From assembly GCF_003171715.1 (NCBI RefSeq), contig NZ_QGHL01000010.1:1-64000 (forward strand): a stretch of DNA of 64,000 nt, read 5' to 3'. A program made the position numbers and the translations under genes. This DNA comes from Novosphingobium meiothermophilum. GTDB lineage: Bacteria > Pseudomonadota > Alphaproteobacteria > Sphingomonadales > Sphingomonadaceae. Of the stretch, positions 43,288-52,745 are shown one piece after another; positions within the stretch are counted from its first letter, which is position 1, and every line of letters starts with the position of its first letter. The notes below the pieces were generated by a model. That model was not told the DNA's origin. It did not search any database and was given only the letters and a program-made list of their open reading frames with translations.

Positions 43288-44223
43288 ATGCCCCTTACCG
43301 CGCCATCCTCCACGCGCCGCGTCGTTGGTGACTGGGGCAGCACCCGGCTGCGCCTGTTCCTGATCGAACGGGGCGAGGTTGCCGCGCGGCTCGACGGGCC
43401 GGGCACGACCGCGCTGACCGAACCGGCCGAGCGCGTGCTGGCGCGGATGCTCTCGATCTGGCTGGCGGGCGGGCCGCTGGGCACGATCACCCTGTGCGGG
43501 ATGGCGGGTTCGCCCGCGGGCATTGTCCCGGCCTCCTATGCGCCCTGCCCTGCCGATGCCGCGCTGTGGCACCGCGCGCGGGCGCGGCGCAGGGTAATCG
43601 GACTTGAGGTGGAAGTGCTGCCGGGCCTGTCATGGCGCACCGCCGATGGCATTCCCGAAGTGATGCGGGGCGAAGAAACGCAGGTCTTCGGCGCGCTCTC
43701 GCGCGATCCGGCGCTGGCGCGGGGGGATCACCTGCTCGCTCTGCCCGGCACGCACGGCAAATGGGTTGGCATCAGCGATGGTGCCATAACCGGATTTCGC
43801 ACCGCGCCCACCGGCGAACTCTATGCCGCGATCACCCGCCATACCTCCTTGCCCGGTCCTGTCGCGCCCGGTGCCGACGAGCACGCTCCGGCTGCTTTCG
43901 ACGAAGGCTTTGCCCGCGGCCTTGATCGCTGCACCGAACCGGTAAGCGGCGCCCTGTTCGAGGCGCGGGCGGCAAGGATGCTCGACGCACGGCCGCGCGC
44001 ATGGTCGATGGGCTTCATTTCCGGCCTGCTCATCGGGGCGGAAGTGGCGCAGTTCGGCACCGGTCATGCCGGGGTGACGGTAATCGGCGATGGCGCGCTG
44101 GCGGCGCTCTATCTGCGCGCGCTGACCCATCTTGGCATTGCCGCGCAGACCGTTGACGGAGAGGCAGCGGCCATTGCCGGGCTGCTCGGCGCTCTCGCCA
44201 TGGCACAGGGAAGCACGCAATGA
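43288..44223 (+). CDS. dgoK: 2-dehydro-3-deoxygalactonokinase
   Basis: A 311-residue kinase that phosphorylates 2-keto-3-deoxygalactonate on O6. The phosphate loop region VVGDWGSTRLRLFLIE is at the start, CGMAGSPAG follows, and PEVMRGEETQVFGAL and LPGTHGKWVGISDGAI are typical DgoK blocks; FISGLLIGAEV and VIGDGALAALY come late. Length is normal for the family. It overlaps dgoA by 4 bases (ATGA at 44220-44223). With galactose dehydrogenase upstream and DgoA downstream this is a De Ley-Doudoroff galactose branch. Confidence 0.92.
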   Translation: MPLTAPSSTRRVVGDWGSTRLRLFLIERGEVAARLDGPGTTALTEPAERVLARMLSIWLAGGPLGTITLCGMAGSPAGIVPASYAPCPADAALWHRARARRRVIGLEVEVLPGLSWRTADGIPEVMRGEETQVFGALSRDPALARGDHLLALPGTHGKWVGISDGAITGFRTAPTGELYAAITRHTSLPGPVAPGADEHAPAAFDEGFARGLDRCTEPVSGALFEARAARMLDARPRAWSMGFISGLLIGAEVAQFGTGHAGVTVIGDGALAALYLRALTHLGIAAQTVDGEAAAIAGLLGALAMAQGSTQ

Positions 44224-44858
44224 CCATCGATGAAGCACTGGCCGCAGGCGCACCGCCCATCGTTGCGATCCTGCGCGGCATTGAACCGCACGAGGCCGAG
44301 GCCGTGGCCAGCGCGCTTGTCGATGCGGGCATCCGCCTGATCGAGGTGCCCTTCAATTCGCCCGATCCCGATGGCGCCATCGCCGCCATGGCAAAGGCGC
44401 TGGGCGGCCGCGCGGCCATTGGCGGCGGCACGGTGACAAGCCCGGCCCTTGCCGAAAGGCTTGCCGCAGCAGGCGGTCGCTTCATGGTGTCGCCCAATGT
44501 CGATCCGGCAGTCATCGCCCGCTCGCTGGCGCTTGGCATGGATGTGCTGCCCGGCTTCCTCACCCCTACCGAAGCCTTCGCCGCCTTTGCCGCCGGTGCG
44601 CGCAGGCTCAAGCTCTTTCCCGGCGCGGCGCTGGGCAGCGGCCATGTCAGGGCGCTGCGCGACGTGCTCCCGCGCGAGGTGGAAATCTGGGCCGTCGGCG
44701 GCGTGGGTCCGGCCAACGTGGCCGAGTTCCGCGCTGCCGGTGTGACCGGTATCGGCGTTGGCGGCAGTCTCTACCGGCCGGGTGATGGAGCCAATGCCGT
44801 GGGACAGCGCGCCGCCGCACTTGTCGCCGCATGGCAGGCAGGCGCTCAGACGCTCTAG
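44220..44858 (+). CDS. dgoA: 2-dehydro-3-deoxy-6-phosphogalactonate aldolase
   Basis: A 212-residue class I aldolase of the KDPG/KDPGal family. PIVAILRGIEPHEAEAVA with R at the substrate phosphate, GGGTVTSPALAERL, FMVSPNVDPAVI, GMDVLPGFLTPTEAF and LKLFPGAALGSGHVRAL (Schiff-base Lys of LKLFP) are all present, and VGGVGPANVAEF closes the barrel. It splits the phosphorylated acid to pyruvate and glyceraldehyde-3-phosphate. It is the last gene of the rightward sugar oxidation operon; a 149-base gap with a regulatory palindrome follows. Confidence 0.93.
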   Translation: MTIDEALAAGAPPIVAILRGIEPHEAEAVASALVDAGIRLIEVPFNSPDPDGAIAAMAKALGGRAAIGGGTVTSPALAERLAAAGGRFMVSPNVDPAVIARSLALGMDVLPGFLTPTEAFAAFAAGARRLKLFPGAALGSGHVRALRDVLPREVEIWAVGGVGPANVAEFRAAGVTGIGVGGSLYRPGDGANAVGQRAAALVAAWQAGAQTL

Positions 44859-44935
44859 GCACGGCGCGAATCCCCTTGCCAGGGACAGGCGTTCCACATA
44901 ATTAGAACGTATATTTCAGATTGCGGTCCTGTTTA

Positions 44936-44947
44936 GGTAGCGCTATC
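44936..44947. promoter_or_regulatory. TAGCGCTA-core palindrome before the GH43-xylB-xylA operon
   Basis: The sequence GGTAGCGCTATC is centred 44941/44942, with a perfect TAGCGCTA core and outer G/C pair. It lies 67 bases upstream of the GH43 start, just after an AT-rich stretch (ATAATTAGAACGTATATTTC) that could hold a promoter. The same core occurs in the receptor/SapC region (57491-57502). LacI-family repressors use such even-centred palindromes. Confidence 0.6.
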
Positions 44948-45007
44948 ACACATTCCGAAGCCGGATGGTCGACCAAGAGCGATCACCGGCAAGGAAAGGG
45001 ATGTCCG

Positions 45008-46153
45008 ATGATGAAGGCACGTTCAATTGCCGCCGCGCTTTGCCTCACAGGCGCGCTTGCCACCGCCGCCTGCACCGAAGGGGCCAAGACCACTTCCGCC
45101 AGCGAAGCGGCGGCCGAAGCCGCAGGCACCAACGGCGGCCTTCCCGCCACGGCCTTCCGCGATCAGCCGCTGGTGACGGAAATCTACACCGCCGATCCTT
45201 CGGCCCATGTCTTCGACGGCAAGATCTACGTCTATCCCTCGCACGATATCGAAACCCCCACGTCCGACGATGATCTGGGCAACCAGTATGCCATGCGCGA
45301 TTACCGCGTCCTGATGATGGACCGGGTGGGCGGCAAGGTCACGATCGGCCCGGTCGCGCTCGACGTGAAGGACGTGCCGTGGGCCTCGCAGCAGATGTGG
45401 GCGCCCGATGCCGCCTACAAGGACGGCACCTACTACCTCTATTTCCCCGCGCGCGACAAATCGAAGGACAAGAACGGTCTGGGCGCCTTCCGCATCGGTG
45501 TGGCCACGGCCAGCAACCCGATGGGACCGTTCGTGCCGGAAAAGGAGCCGATCCCCGGCTCGTTCTCGATGGACCCGGCGGTGTTCCGCGATGATGACGG
45601 CACCCACTACATGTATTTCGGCGGCATCTGGGGCGGCCAGCTTCAGCGCTGGGCCAGCGGCAAGTATGATCCCAACGGGTCCGACACCGATCTGATGCAG
45701 GACGACAAGCCCGCGCTTTCGGCCAAGATCGCGAAAATGGGCGCCGACATGAAGACTTTTGCCGAAACCCCGCGCGACGTGGTCCTGCTGGACGAGGCGG
45801 GCAAGCCCATCCTTGGCGGCGATCACGAACGCCGGTTCTTCGAGGCGGCGTGGGTCTTCAAGAAGGACGGGAAGTATTACTTCACCTATTCGACCGGCGA
45901 CACGCACTTCCTGAACTATGCCATCGGCGACAATCCCTATGGCCCGTTCACCTACAAGGGGCACATCCTCAAGCCCGTGCAGGGCTGGACCACGCACCAT
46001 TCGATCGTCCAGCACGAAGGCAAGTGGTGGCTGTTCTATGCCGATACACAGCTTTCGAACAAGAACCACCTGCGCAACGTCAAGGTGACGGAACTGAAGT
46101 TCAACCCCGATGGCACGATCCCGACCATCGATCCTTTCGCTCCGAAGAAGTAG
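45008..46153 (+). CDS. GH43 family glycosidase, probable lipoprotein
   Basis: A 381-residue exported beta-xylosidase or alpha-arabinofuranosidase-type enzyme. The N-terminus has a hydrophobic stretch ending LATAACTEG; C22 could be lipidated, though the residue three before it is Thr, so the lipobox is imperfect. The five-bladed propeller shows GH43 landmarks: TADPSAHVFDGKIYVYPS (general base Asp), SMDPAVFRDDDGTHYMYFGG (second Asp) and RRFFEAAWVFKKDGKYYF (acid Glu). The ribosome site AAGGAAAGGG lies 7 bases before ATG 45008; the next codon is also ATG. The xylulokinase and xylose isomerase genes follow at once, which favours xylo-oligosaccharide as substrate. Confidence 0.92.
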   Translation: MMKARSIAAALCLTGALATAACTEGAKTTSASEAAAEAAGTNGGLPATAFRDQPLVTEIYTADPSAHVFDGKIYVYPSHDIETPTSDDDLGNQYAMRDYRVLMMDRVGGKVTIGPVALDVKDVPWASQQMWAPDAAYKDGTYYLYFPARDKSKDKNGLGAFRIGVATASNPMGPFVPEKEPIPGSFSMDPAVFRDDDGTHYMYFGGIWGGQLQRWASGKYDPNGSDTDLMQDDKPALSAKIAKMGADMKTFAETPRDVVLLDEAGKPILGGDHERRFFEAAWVFKKDGKYYFTYSTGDTHFLNYAIGDNPYGPFTYKGHILKPVQGWTTHHSIVQHEGKWWLFYADTQLSNKNHLRNVKVTELKFNPDGTIPTIDPFAPKK

Positions 46154-46160
46154 GCCAATC

Positions 46161-47603
46161 ATGTTCCTTGGCATCGATGTCGGCACAAGCTGCGTGAAGG
46201 CGGTCGTCACCGCCGCAAGCGGCGAGGTTCTGGCCCAGAACAGCTCCGATCTTGTGGTATCGCGCCCGCAGCCGCTGTGGTCCGAACAGGCCCCGGCCGA
46301 CTGGGTGGCCGCCGCGCACAAGGCGGTGCTCGGCATCGATCCGGCCCTGCGCGCGGGCGTGGCCGCCATCGGCCTTGCCGGGCAGATGCACGGCGCCACC
46401 CTGCTGGGATCGGATGACCGGCCGCTGCGCCCCGCAATCCTGTGGAACGACGGGCGCAGCTTTGCCGAATGCACCGCGCTGGAAAAGGCCGAGCCGCACT
46501 CGCGCGAGATAACCGGCAATATCGCCATGCCCGGCTTCACCGCGCCCAAGCTGGCATGGGTGCGCGCGCACGAACCCGATGTGTTTGCCGCCACCCGCAC
46601 CGTTCTGCTGCCCAAGGACTATGTGCGCCTTGCCCTGACCGGCGAAAAGGCAAGCGACATGTCCGACAGCGCGGGCACCTTGTGGATGGACGTGGACAAG
46701 CGCTGCTGGTCCGATGCCATGCTGGCAGCCACGGGGCTGGACATCACGCACATGCCGCGCCTTTACGAAGGGCCGGACGTGACCGGCACCCTGCGCGATG
46801 ACGTTGCGCGCCAGTGGGGCATGGGCCGGGTGCCGGTGGTGGCCGGCGCGGGCGACAATGCCGCGGGCGCGCTGGGCGTCGGCGTGCTGTGCGATGGGCA
46901 GGGCATGCTCTCGCTCGGCACGTCCGGGGTGATCTTCGTGGCCAATGCGGCCTTTCGTCCCAATCCGGGGCAGGCCGTCCATGCCTTCTGCCATGCCCTG
47001 CCCGGCGTATGGCACCAGATGAGCGTGCACCTTTCGGCGGCCTCGTGCATCGACTGGGCGGCACGCGCCTGCAACGTGCCCGGCCCGGCAGAGTTCTTCG
47101 CCCTGGCCGAAGGGGCGGGCGCGGCCTGCGGGCCGGAACTGTTCCTGCCCTATCTTTCGGGCGAGCGCACCCCGCACAACGATCCGCACATCCGCGCCGC
47201 GTTCCTTGGTCTCGGCAACGAAAGCACCACCCCGCGCCTCGCCTCGGCCGTGCTCGAGGGCGTGGCCTTTGCCCATGCCGACGGAATTGCCGCGCTGCGC
47301 AATGCGGGCACCACGATCGAGGAACTTTGCGTCATCGGCGGTGGCTCGCGCTCGGCCCACTGGGGGCGCATCCTGTCCAGCGTGCTGGGCGTGCGGCTTG
47401 TCTATCTGCACGGCGGCGAGGTCGGCCCGGCGCTTGGCGCGGCGCGCCTTGCCCAGATGGCGGCCACCGGCGCTGCGGCGGCTGATGTCTGCACCCGCCC
47501 GCCCGTGCGCGCCGTGATCGAACCTGATCCCGCCCTTGCCAATGCGCTTGCCCCCAAGCGCGCCCGTTTCCGCAGCGCCTATGCCGCGCTGTCCGCCATC
47601 TGA
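46161..47603 (+). CDS. xylB: Xylulokinase
   Basis: A 480-residue FGGY-family kinase that makes xylulose-5-phosphate. FLGIDVGTSCVKAVV gives the phosphate loop, IGLAGQMHGATLLG and ILWNDGRSFAEC the xylulose contact region, VVAGAGDNAAGALGVG (catalytic Asp region) and LSLGTSGVIFV the ATPase core, then VIGGGSRSAHWGRIL and HGGEVGPALGAARLAQM near the end. It starts 8 bases after the GH43 stop and ends 14 bases before xylA, so the three are one operon. Confidence 0.95.
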   Translation: MFLGIDVGTSCVKAVVTAASGEVLAQNSSDLVVSRPQPLWSEQAPADWVAAAHKAVLGIDPALRAGVAAIGLAGQMHGATLLGSDDRPLRPAILWNDGRSFAECTALEKAEPHSREITGNIAMPGFTAPKLAWVRAHEPDVFAATRTVLLPKDYVRLALTGEKASDMSDSAGTLWMDVDKRCWSDAMLAATGLDITHMPRLYEGPDVTGTLRDDVARQWGMGRVPVVAGAGDNAAGALGVGVLCDGQGMLSLGTSGVIFVANAAFRPNPGQAVHAFCHALPGVWHQMSVHLSAASCIDWAARACNVPGPAEFFALAEGAGAACGPELFLPYLSGERTPHNDPHIRAAFLGLGNESTTPRLASAVLEGVAFAHADGIAALRNAGTTIEELCVIGGGSRSAHWGRILSSVLGVRLVYLHGGEVGPALGAARLAQMAATGAAAADVCTRPPVRAVIEPDPALANALAPKRARFRSAYAALSAI

Positions 47604-47616
47604 GGAGTAAGCCTGA

Positions 47617-48924
47617 ATGTCTGCTGCCTATTTCGACGCCTTCGATACCATCCGCTACGAAGGCCCTGAAACCGCCAATGATCTGGCCTATCGCTGGTAT
47701 GACAAGGACCGCGTGGTCTTTGGCAAGCGCATGGAGGATTACCTGCGCTTTGCCGTGTGCATGTGGCACACCTTCTGCTGGCCGGGCAGCGACGTGTTCG
47801 GCGCGGGCACGTTCGACCGGCCCTGGCTGAACATGCCGCAGGACGAAACCGCCGCCCGCGCCAAGCGCGAGGCCGCGCTGGCCTTCGTCGAAAAGCTCGA
47901 CCTGCCGTTCTACTGCTTCCACGATGTCGATGTGATGGCCCCTGCCGAAAGCATCGGCGATTTCCGCGCCAGCTTTGCCCGCGCGGTCGATCATCTCGAA
48001 GAGCTTCAGGCCGCGCATGGCCGCAAGCTGCTGTGGGGCACGGCCAACCTGTTCGGCCATCCGCGCTATCTGGCGGGCGCTGCCACTTCACCTCGCCCCG
48101 AAGTCTATGCCTGGGGCGCCTCGCAGGTGCGCGATGCGCTTGAGGCAACGCATCGTCTGGGCGGCGCCAACTATGTCCTGTGGGGCGGGCGCGAAGGCTA
48201 TGACACGATCCTCAACACCGATCTGAAGACCGAACAGGAAAACTTCGGCCGCTTCCTCAGCCTCGTGGTCGAGCACAAGCACAAGATCGGGTTTGCCGGC
48301 ACGATTCTCATCGAACCCAAGCCGCACGAACCGACCAAGCACCAGTATGATTTCGATACGCAGACCGTCTATGGCTTCCTCAAGCGCTTCGGCCTTGAAA
48401 ACGAGGTGAAGGTCAACATCGAGGCCAACCACGCCACGCTTTCGGGCCATACCTTCGAGCACGAAATCGCCATGGCGGGCGCGCTGGGCGTGTTCGGTTC
48501 GATCGATGCCAACCGCGGCGATCCGCAGAATGGCTGGGACACCGACCAGTTCCCCAACTCGGTCGAGGAACTGACACTGGCCTGCATCGAGATCGAGCGC
48601 GCGGGCGGCTTCACCACCGGCGGCTTCAACTTCGATGCCAAGGTGCGCCGGCAGTCGGTCGAAGCGGTCGATCTGTTCCACGGGCACATCGGCGGGGTTG
48701 ACGTGATTGCGCGGGCGCTGCTGCGGGCCGAGGCGATCATTGCCGATGGCCGCCTCGATGCCTTCCGCGCCGAACGCTATGCCGGGTGGAACGGTGAACT
48801 TGGCCAGACCATCCGCCAGTCCAGCCTTGCCGAAATCGCCGATCTGGCAGTGGCGCGCGATCTGGCCCCTGCGCCGGTTTCGGGCCGTCAGGAATGGCTG
48901 GAAAATCTGCTCAACCGCTTCTGA
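47617..48924 (+). CDS. xylA: Xylose isomerase
   Basis: A 435-residue TIM-barrel isomerase converting D-xylose to D-xylulose. Key blocks: [33 protein letters not shown] (catalytic His and Asp), [16 protein letters not shown], the metal-binding [19 protein letters not shown], and [19 protein letters not shown] with [11 protein letters not shown]. The length and the extended N-terminus mark class II isomerases. An AGGAG site precedes ATG 47617. Together with xylB it completes the isomerase route for xylose. Confidence 0.96.
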   Translation: MSAAYFDAFDTIRYEGPETANDLAYRWYDKDRVVFGKRMEDYLRFAVCMWHTFCWPGSDVFGAGTFDRPWLNMPQDETAARAKREAALAFVEKLDLPFYCFHDVDVMAPAESIGDFRASFARAVDHLEELQAAHGRKLLWGTANLFGHPRYLAGAATSPRPEVYAWGASQVRDALEATHRLGGANYVLWGGREGYDTILNTDLKTEQENFGRFLSLVVEHKHKIGFAGTILIEPKPHEPTKHQYDFDTQTVYGFLKRFGLENEVKVNIEANHATLSGHTFEHEIAMAGALGVFGSIDANRGDPQNGWDTDQFPNSVEELTLACIEIERAGGFTTGGFNFDAKVRRQSVEAVDLFHGHIGGVDVIARALLRAEAIIADGRLDAFRAERYAGWNGELGQTIRQSSLAEIADLAVARDLAPAPVSGRQEWLENLLNRF

Positions 48925-49038
48925 TCCGACAATTGGGGGCGCGCACAGCAATGAGTGCGCCCCTGCCTTTGCCGTTTGCAATGCTGGACTTTCCCGCCAT
49001 TGCGGCCGATGAAGGCTGACAGGATCAGGGAAGATATC

Positions 49039-49779
49039 GTGGCAGATCAGCACGAGAGCGACAAACCGGGACACGTCCGATCAGACAAGTCGCTGCGCCT
49101 GCACGGCAGCATCGCGCGCGATCTGGGCATTGCCATCGTCACCGGCCAGTATCCGCCCGGCCACGTGCTGACCACCGAGGTCGAGTTTGCCGAACGCAAC
49201 GGCATTTCGCGCACGGCCTACCGCGAGGCGATCCGTATCCTAGCCGCCAAGGGGCTGGTGGAAAGCCGCCCCAAGGCAGGCACCCGCATCACCGATCCTT
49301 CGCGCTGGCACGTGCTGGACCCGGATGTTCTGGCATGGACCTTTGCCGGAGAGCCGAGCCGCGAGGCGATCGACGATCTGTTCGAACTGCGCCTCATCAT
49401 CGAACCGGCCGCTGCCGAACTGGCGGCAAAACGGCGCACCGGCGCGCATCTGGCGCAGATGGGCCACGCGCTTGAGGAAATGGCCCGGCACACGCTGGCC
49501 ACGGCAGAAGGCCAGGCAGCCGACCAGACCTTTCACGCTGCCTTGCTGGACGCCACCGGCAACCGCGGCCTGATCTCGCTGGCCAGCACCATTTCGGCCG
49601 CCGTTCGCTGGACCACGATCTACAAGCAGCGCAAGCGCAAGCTGCCGCGCGATGCCGTGCCCGATCACCGCCGCCTGTTCGATGCCGTGGCCGACGGCAA
49701 CGCCCCCGCTGCGCGCGAGGCCATGCAAACCCTGATCGAACTGGCCCTTAACGATATCAACCTGCCGGAGCGTGGCTGA
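49039..49779 (+). CDS. FadR/GntR family transcription regulator
   Basis: A 246-residue regulator with an N-terminal winged helix (VTGQYPPGHVLTTEVEFAE, NGISRTAYREAIRILAAKGL, wing RPKAGTRITDPS) and a C-terminal all-helical ligand domain. The region FELRLIIEPAAAELAAKR and the AADQTFHAALLDATGN segment follow the FadR C-terminal (FCD) pattern with its metal-binding Asp/His. GTG 49039 has AGGGAAG 5 bases upstream; an alternative ATG 49009 would add ten residues but lacks a ribosome site. It directly follows xylA (114-base gap with a weak hairpin). It may respond to a sugar acid and control the neighbouring sugar operons. Confidence 0.85.
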   Translation: MADQHESDKPGHVRSDKSLRLHGSIARDLGIAIVTGQYPPGHVLTTEVEFAERNGISRTAYREAIRILAAKGLVESRPKAGTRITDPSRWHVLDPDVLAWTFAGEPSREAIDDLFELRLIIEPAAAELAAKRRTGAHLAQMGHALEEMARHTLATAEGQAADQTFHAALLDATGNRGLISLASTISAAVRWTTIYKQRKRKLPRDAVPDHRRLFDAVADGNAPAAREAMQTLIELALNDINLPERG

Positions 49780-49823
49780 GGCGAAAGCCTGCGTCGGCCT
49801 GACTGTCGGCCTGCTGCATCAGT

Positions 49824-49847
49824 GCGCCAAGGCGCCAAGGCGCCAAG
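49824..49847. repeat. 8-base tandem repeat, three copies
   Basis: GCGCCAAG is repeated three times without interruption (49824-49831, 49832-49839, 49840-49847). It lies in the 154-base gap between the convergent FadR-type regulator and GH3 genes, which otherwise holds only the hairpin at 49890. Confidence 0.8.
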
Positions 49848-49889
49848 CCGCCGACGCCTGACACGCTGGAGCTGCCTCGCCGCCGCACG

Positions 49890-49918
49890 GGCTTGACCGA
49901 TCCACGATCAGTCAAGCC
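49890..49918. terminator. Hairpin between convergent regulator and GH3 genes
   Basis: GGCTTGAC (49890-49897) and GTCAAGCC (49911-49918) form a perfect 8-base-pair stem with a 13-base loop. It lies 16 bases beyond the GH3 stop on the minus strand. No strong T tract is seen, so termination strength is uncertain. Confidence 0.5.
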
Positions 49919-49933
49919 TGTTGAACACCGGCA

Positions 49934-52672
49934 TTATCTGGCAACATCCACCACCCGGTCGACGACAAAGGTCGTCTCGCTGGTGGGCAGGCCCGTGCCC
50001 GGCTGTCCGCCGCCAAGACTGATGCGATAGGTGCCTGCAAAGACCTGCCGCGTTCCATCGGGGCGCACCGCCGAAAGATCACGCGGGGAAAGTTGCAGCG
50101 TCACCGGCTTGCTCTCGCCCGGCTTCAGCGCCACGCGCGCAAGGCCGCGCAGGGCAATGCGCGGCGCGCCGGGCTGATCGGGAAAGCGCAGGTATGCCTG
50201 CACCACTTCCTCGCCCGCGCGCGTGCCGGTGTTGGTCACTGTGGTGGTCACGCGGATGCCCTCCGCCGTGCTGCCACCCACCGGCTCTACCCGCACCGGG
50301 CCATAACCGAAGCTGGTATAGCTCAGGCCATAGCCGAAGGGATAGACCGGCTTGCCTTCGAAATAGCGGTAGGTGCGCCCCTTCATCGCATAATCGCCGA
50401 ACGGCGGCAGCTCATCGACCGAACGATAGAACGTGAGCGGCAGGCGCCCCGAAGGATTGGTCCTGCCCGCAATCACGTTGCCCACCGCAAGCCCGCCTGC
50501 CTGCCCCGGATACCATGCCTCGATCAGCGCATCGGCATTGTCCTTGGGCCAGGAAAGGTTGATCGGACTGCCGTTCATGGTGACAACCACCAGCGGCTTG
50601 CCCAGCGCCTTTGCCCGGATCAGCAGTTCACGCTGGTCCATCGGCAGTTCAAGGCTGGTCTTGTCGCCGCCGTCGAAGCCCTCGATCCTGATCGGCATTT
50701 CCTCGCCTTCAAGATCGGCGGTCAGCCCCACCACGGCCACCAGCACATCGGCATCGGCCGCTGCCCGCGCCAGATCGCCCCACGGATCGCGGGTGATGCG
50801 CTTCCAGTAAAGCCCCGGTCCCACCGGACCGCCGCCTTCCAGATCGAAGTGCAGCGGATAACGCTCGCCCTTGGTCAGTTCCACTTCGACATAGCGCGCC
50901 ATTTCGCCCCAGTTGGAATAGCGCTCGGAACGGATCAGCGGCTTGTCGGCCTGCCCGATCTGGCCCTTCACGCCCACCAGCCCCAGCTTGTAAAGGCCGC
51001 TTTCGGGAGCAACGAAATATCCGTCCCACACCACCTTGTGCGCCGGAGCAATGGCCTTGAACTGCATCGCGCTGCTGGCCAGCGTGGCCTCGGTGCGCAC
51101 CATGGCGGGCTTGGCGGCATAGGTCCGTTCCCCGCGCGGCCGTTCGGGATCGATCGCGTTGTAATAGGCCGCGCGCAGGCCCGGCTTGCCATCAGGCGTC
51201 AGGAAATGGCCCGGCGTCACCAGATCGCCGTCGGTGATCGAAGGAGCAAAGGGCACGGTCACGACCTGCGCCTGCGGCATTGCCTGCTTCAGCCCTTCGG
51301 CCACGGATATCGGCGGCGCGGAATTGGGCGAGGAATAGTTGCCGCGCAGCACGCGCGTGGCATCGCCCAGCGGCCCGATCACGGCAATGCGCGCATCGCT
51401 CTTCAGCGGCAGGACGCCGGTGTTCTTCAGCAGGACAAGGCTCTTTTCGGCAGAGACGAGCGAAAGCCGCCAGCCCTCCTCGGTGCCCACCGCGCTTACC
51501 GGCGTGGCATTGGGCTGGCGTGCGCGCATCCCGGTCAGATCGCCGTTGCGATAGCGCGCCGAGAACAGCCGCACCAGCGCGCGGTCGATGTCGGTGGGGG
51601 TGATATAGCCCTGCCGGAGCGATTCCCGGTAGCGTCCGGCAAGGCCGGGCACTTCGCCCACCGTGCCGGTGTGGCATTCGTTGTCCACCCCGCCCAGCAG
51701 CGCCGCCGCAACGCCCGATGCCGCATCCGTGGCAAAGTGGTGCTTGTCGTAAATGTCGACCACGGCATCGCAGTCCGAGACGACATAGCCCTTGAAGCCC
51801 CACGCCCCGCGAAGATGCTCCTTCAGCAGCAGATCGCTGGCGCAGGCCGGTTCGCCGTTCACGCGGTTGTAGGCGCACATGATCGAACCGGCCTTGCCCT
51901 CGACAATCGCGGCGCGGAACGCGGGCAGATAGGTGTCCTCCAGATCATGGCGGTTCACCATGATGTTGTCGATATGGCGGCTCGGTTCCGGGCCGGAATG
52001 AACGGCAAAATGCTTGGGGCTGGCGATCACGTCTGGCAGGTCCGGGTTCGGTCCCTGAATGCCCTTCACATAGGCCACGCCAAGCTGCGCGGTCAGGAAC
52101 GGGTCTTCGCCATAGGTTTCCTGCCCGCGCCCCCAGCGCGGATCGCGGAAGATATTGATATTGGGCGCCCAGGTATCCAGCCCCGTGCCGATCTTGCCGA
52201 GATGGCCGGTGATGCGCGCCAGCGTGTGCAGCCCGCGCAGTTCGGTGCTGATGACGCGCGCAACATCCTGAATCAGCGGTGGATCGAAGGTGGCCGCCAG
52301 CCCGATCGACTGCGGAAAATTGGTCGTGGGCACCGGGCCGCCCGCGCCATGCAGGCTTTCGGTCCACCAGTTGTAGGCCGGAATGCCAAGGCGCGGGATG
52401 GCCGGGGCCACGTTGAGCAGTTGCTCCACCTTTTCATCGATGGTCATCTTCGCCACGAGCGCGCTGGCCAGCTGTTCGGCCTCGGCCACGGGGGGCGATA
52501 CGCCTTCGCCCGATACCACGGCGCCCGATACCGCAGGGCCGGAAGCTGCGGGGGCCGCTGTCTTTGCGGGAGCGGGGGCCTGCGCATGGGCCGAAGCAGA
52601 TGCGAGCGCTATCACCGCCGCCGAAATCCACAGGCTTCCTGGCCCGCGCGGGGCCAAAGATCGGTCGTTCAC
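49934..52672 (-). CDS. GH3 family beta-glycosidase with inserted PA14-like domain
   Basis: A 912-residue exported enzyme removing terminal beta-linked xylose or glucose. Residues 1-31 are a signal peptide (ending AHAQ), then an Ala/Pro-rich linker. The GH3 barrel carries IPRLGIPAYNWWTESLHGAG, DPRWGRGQETYGEDPF, SPKHFAVHSGPEPSR and nucleophile D in GYVVSDCDAVVD. The second domain starts at SLVSAEKSLVLLKNTGVLPL; an insertion of about 140 residues with KVVWDGYFVAPESGLYKLG resembles PA14; a C-terminal fibronectin-III-like domain ends the protein. The NWWTESLHG form is common in beta-xylosidases. Start is GTG 52672 after GAAGAGGA. It lies downstream of the halogenase-like gene and TonB receptor. 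Confidence 0.9.
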   Translation of the reverse strand: MNDRSLAPRGPGSLWISAAVIALASASAHAQAPAPAKTAAPAASGPAVSGAVVSGEGVSPPVAEAEQLASALVAKMTIDEKVEQLLNVAPAIPRLGIPAYNWWTESLHGAGGPVPTTNFPQSIGLAATFDPPLIQDVARVISTELRGLHTLARITGHLGKIGTGLDTWAPNINIFRDPRWGRGQETYGEDPFLTAQLGVAYVKGIQGPNPDLPDVIASPKHFAVHSGPEPSRHIDNIMVNRHDLEDTYLPAFRAAIVEGKAGSIMCAYNRVNGEPACASDLLLKEHLRGAWGFKGYVVSDCDAVVDIYDKHHFATDAASGVAAALLGGVDNECHTGTVGEVPGLAGRYRESLRQGYITPTDIDRALVRLFSARYRNGDLTGMRARQPNATPVSAVGTEEGWRLSLVSAEKSLVLLKNTGVLPLKSDARIAVIGPLGDATRVLRGNYSSPNSAPPISVAEGLKQAMPQAQVVTVPFAPSITDGDLVTPGHFLTPDGKPGLRAAYYNAIDPERPRGERTYAAKPAMVRTEATLASSAMQFKAIAPAHKVVWDGYFVAPESGLYKLGLVGVKGQIGQADKPLIRSERYSNWGEMARYVEVELTKGERYPLHFDLEGGGPVGPGLYWKRITRDPWGDLARAAADADVLVAVVGLTADLEGEEMPIRIEGFDGGDKTSLELPMDQRELLIRAKALGKPLVVVTMNGSPINLSWPKDNADALIEAWYPGQAGGLAVGNVIAGRTNPSGRLPLTFYRSVDELPPFGDYAMKGRTYRYFEGKPVYPFGYGLSYTSFGYGPVRVEPVGGSTAEGIRVTTTVTNTGTRAGEEVVQAYLRFPDQPGAPRIALRGLARVALKPGESKPVTLQLSPRDLSAVRPDGTRQVFAGTYRISLGGGQPGTGLPTSETTFVVDRVVDVAR

Positions 52673-52745
52673 GTGAAATCCTCTTCCCTTGTGCTGTCCT
52701 GCGAGGCGCGACCCGGCAGGCTCGTGTCGACAAAATCTTGGCCGT

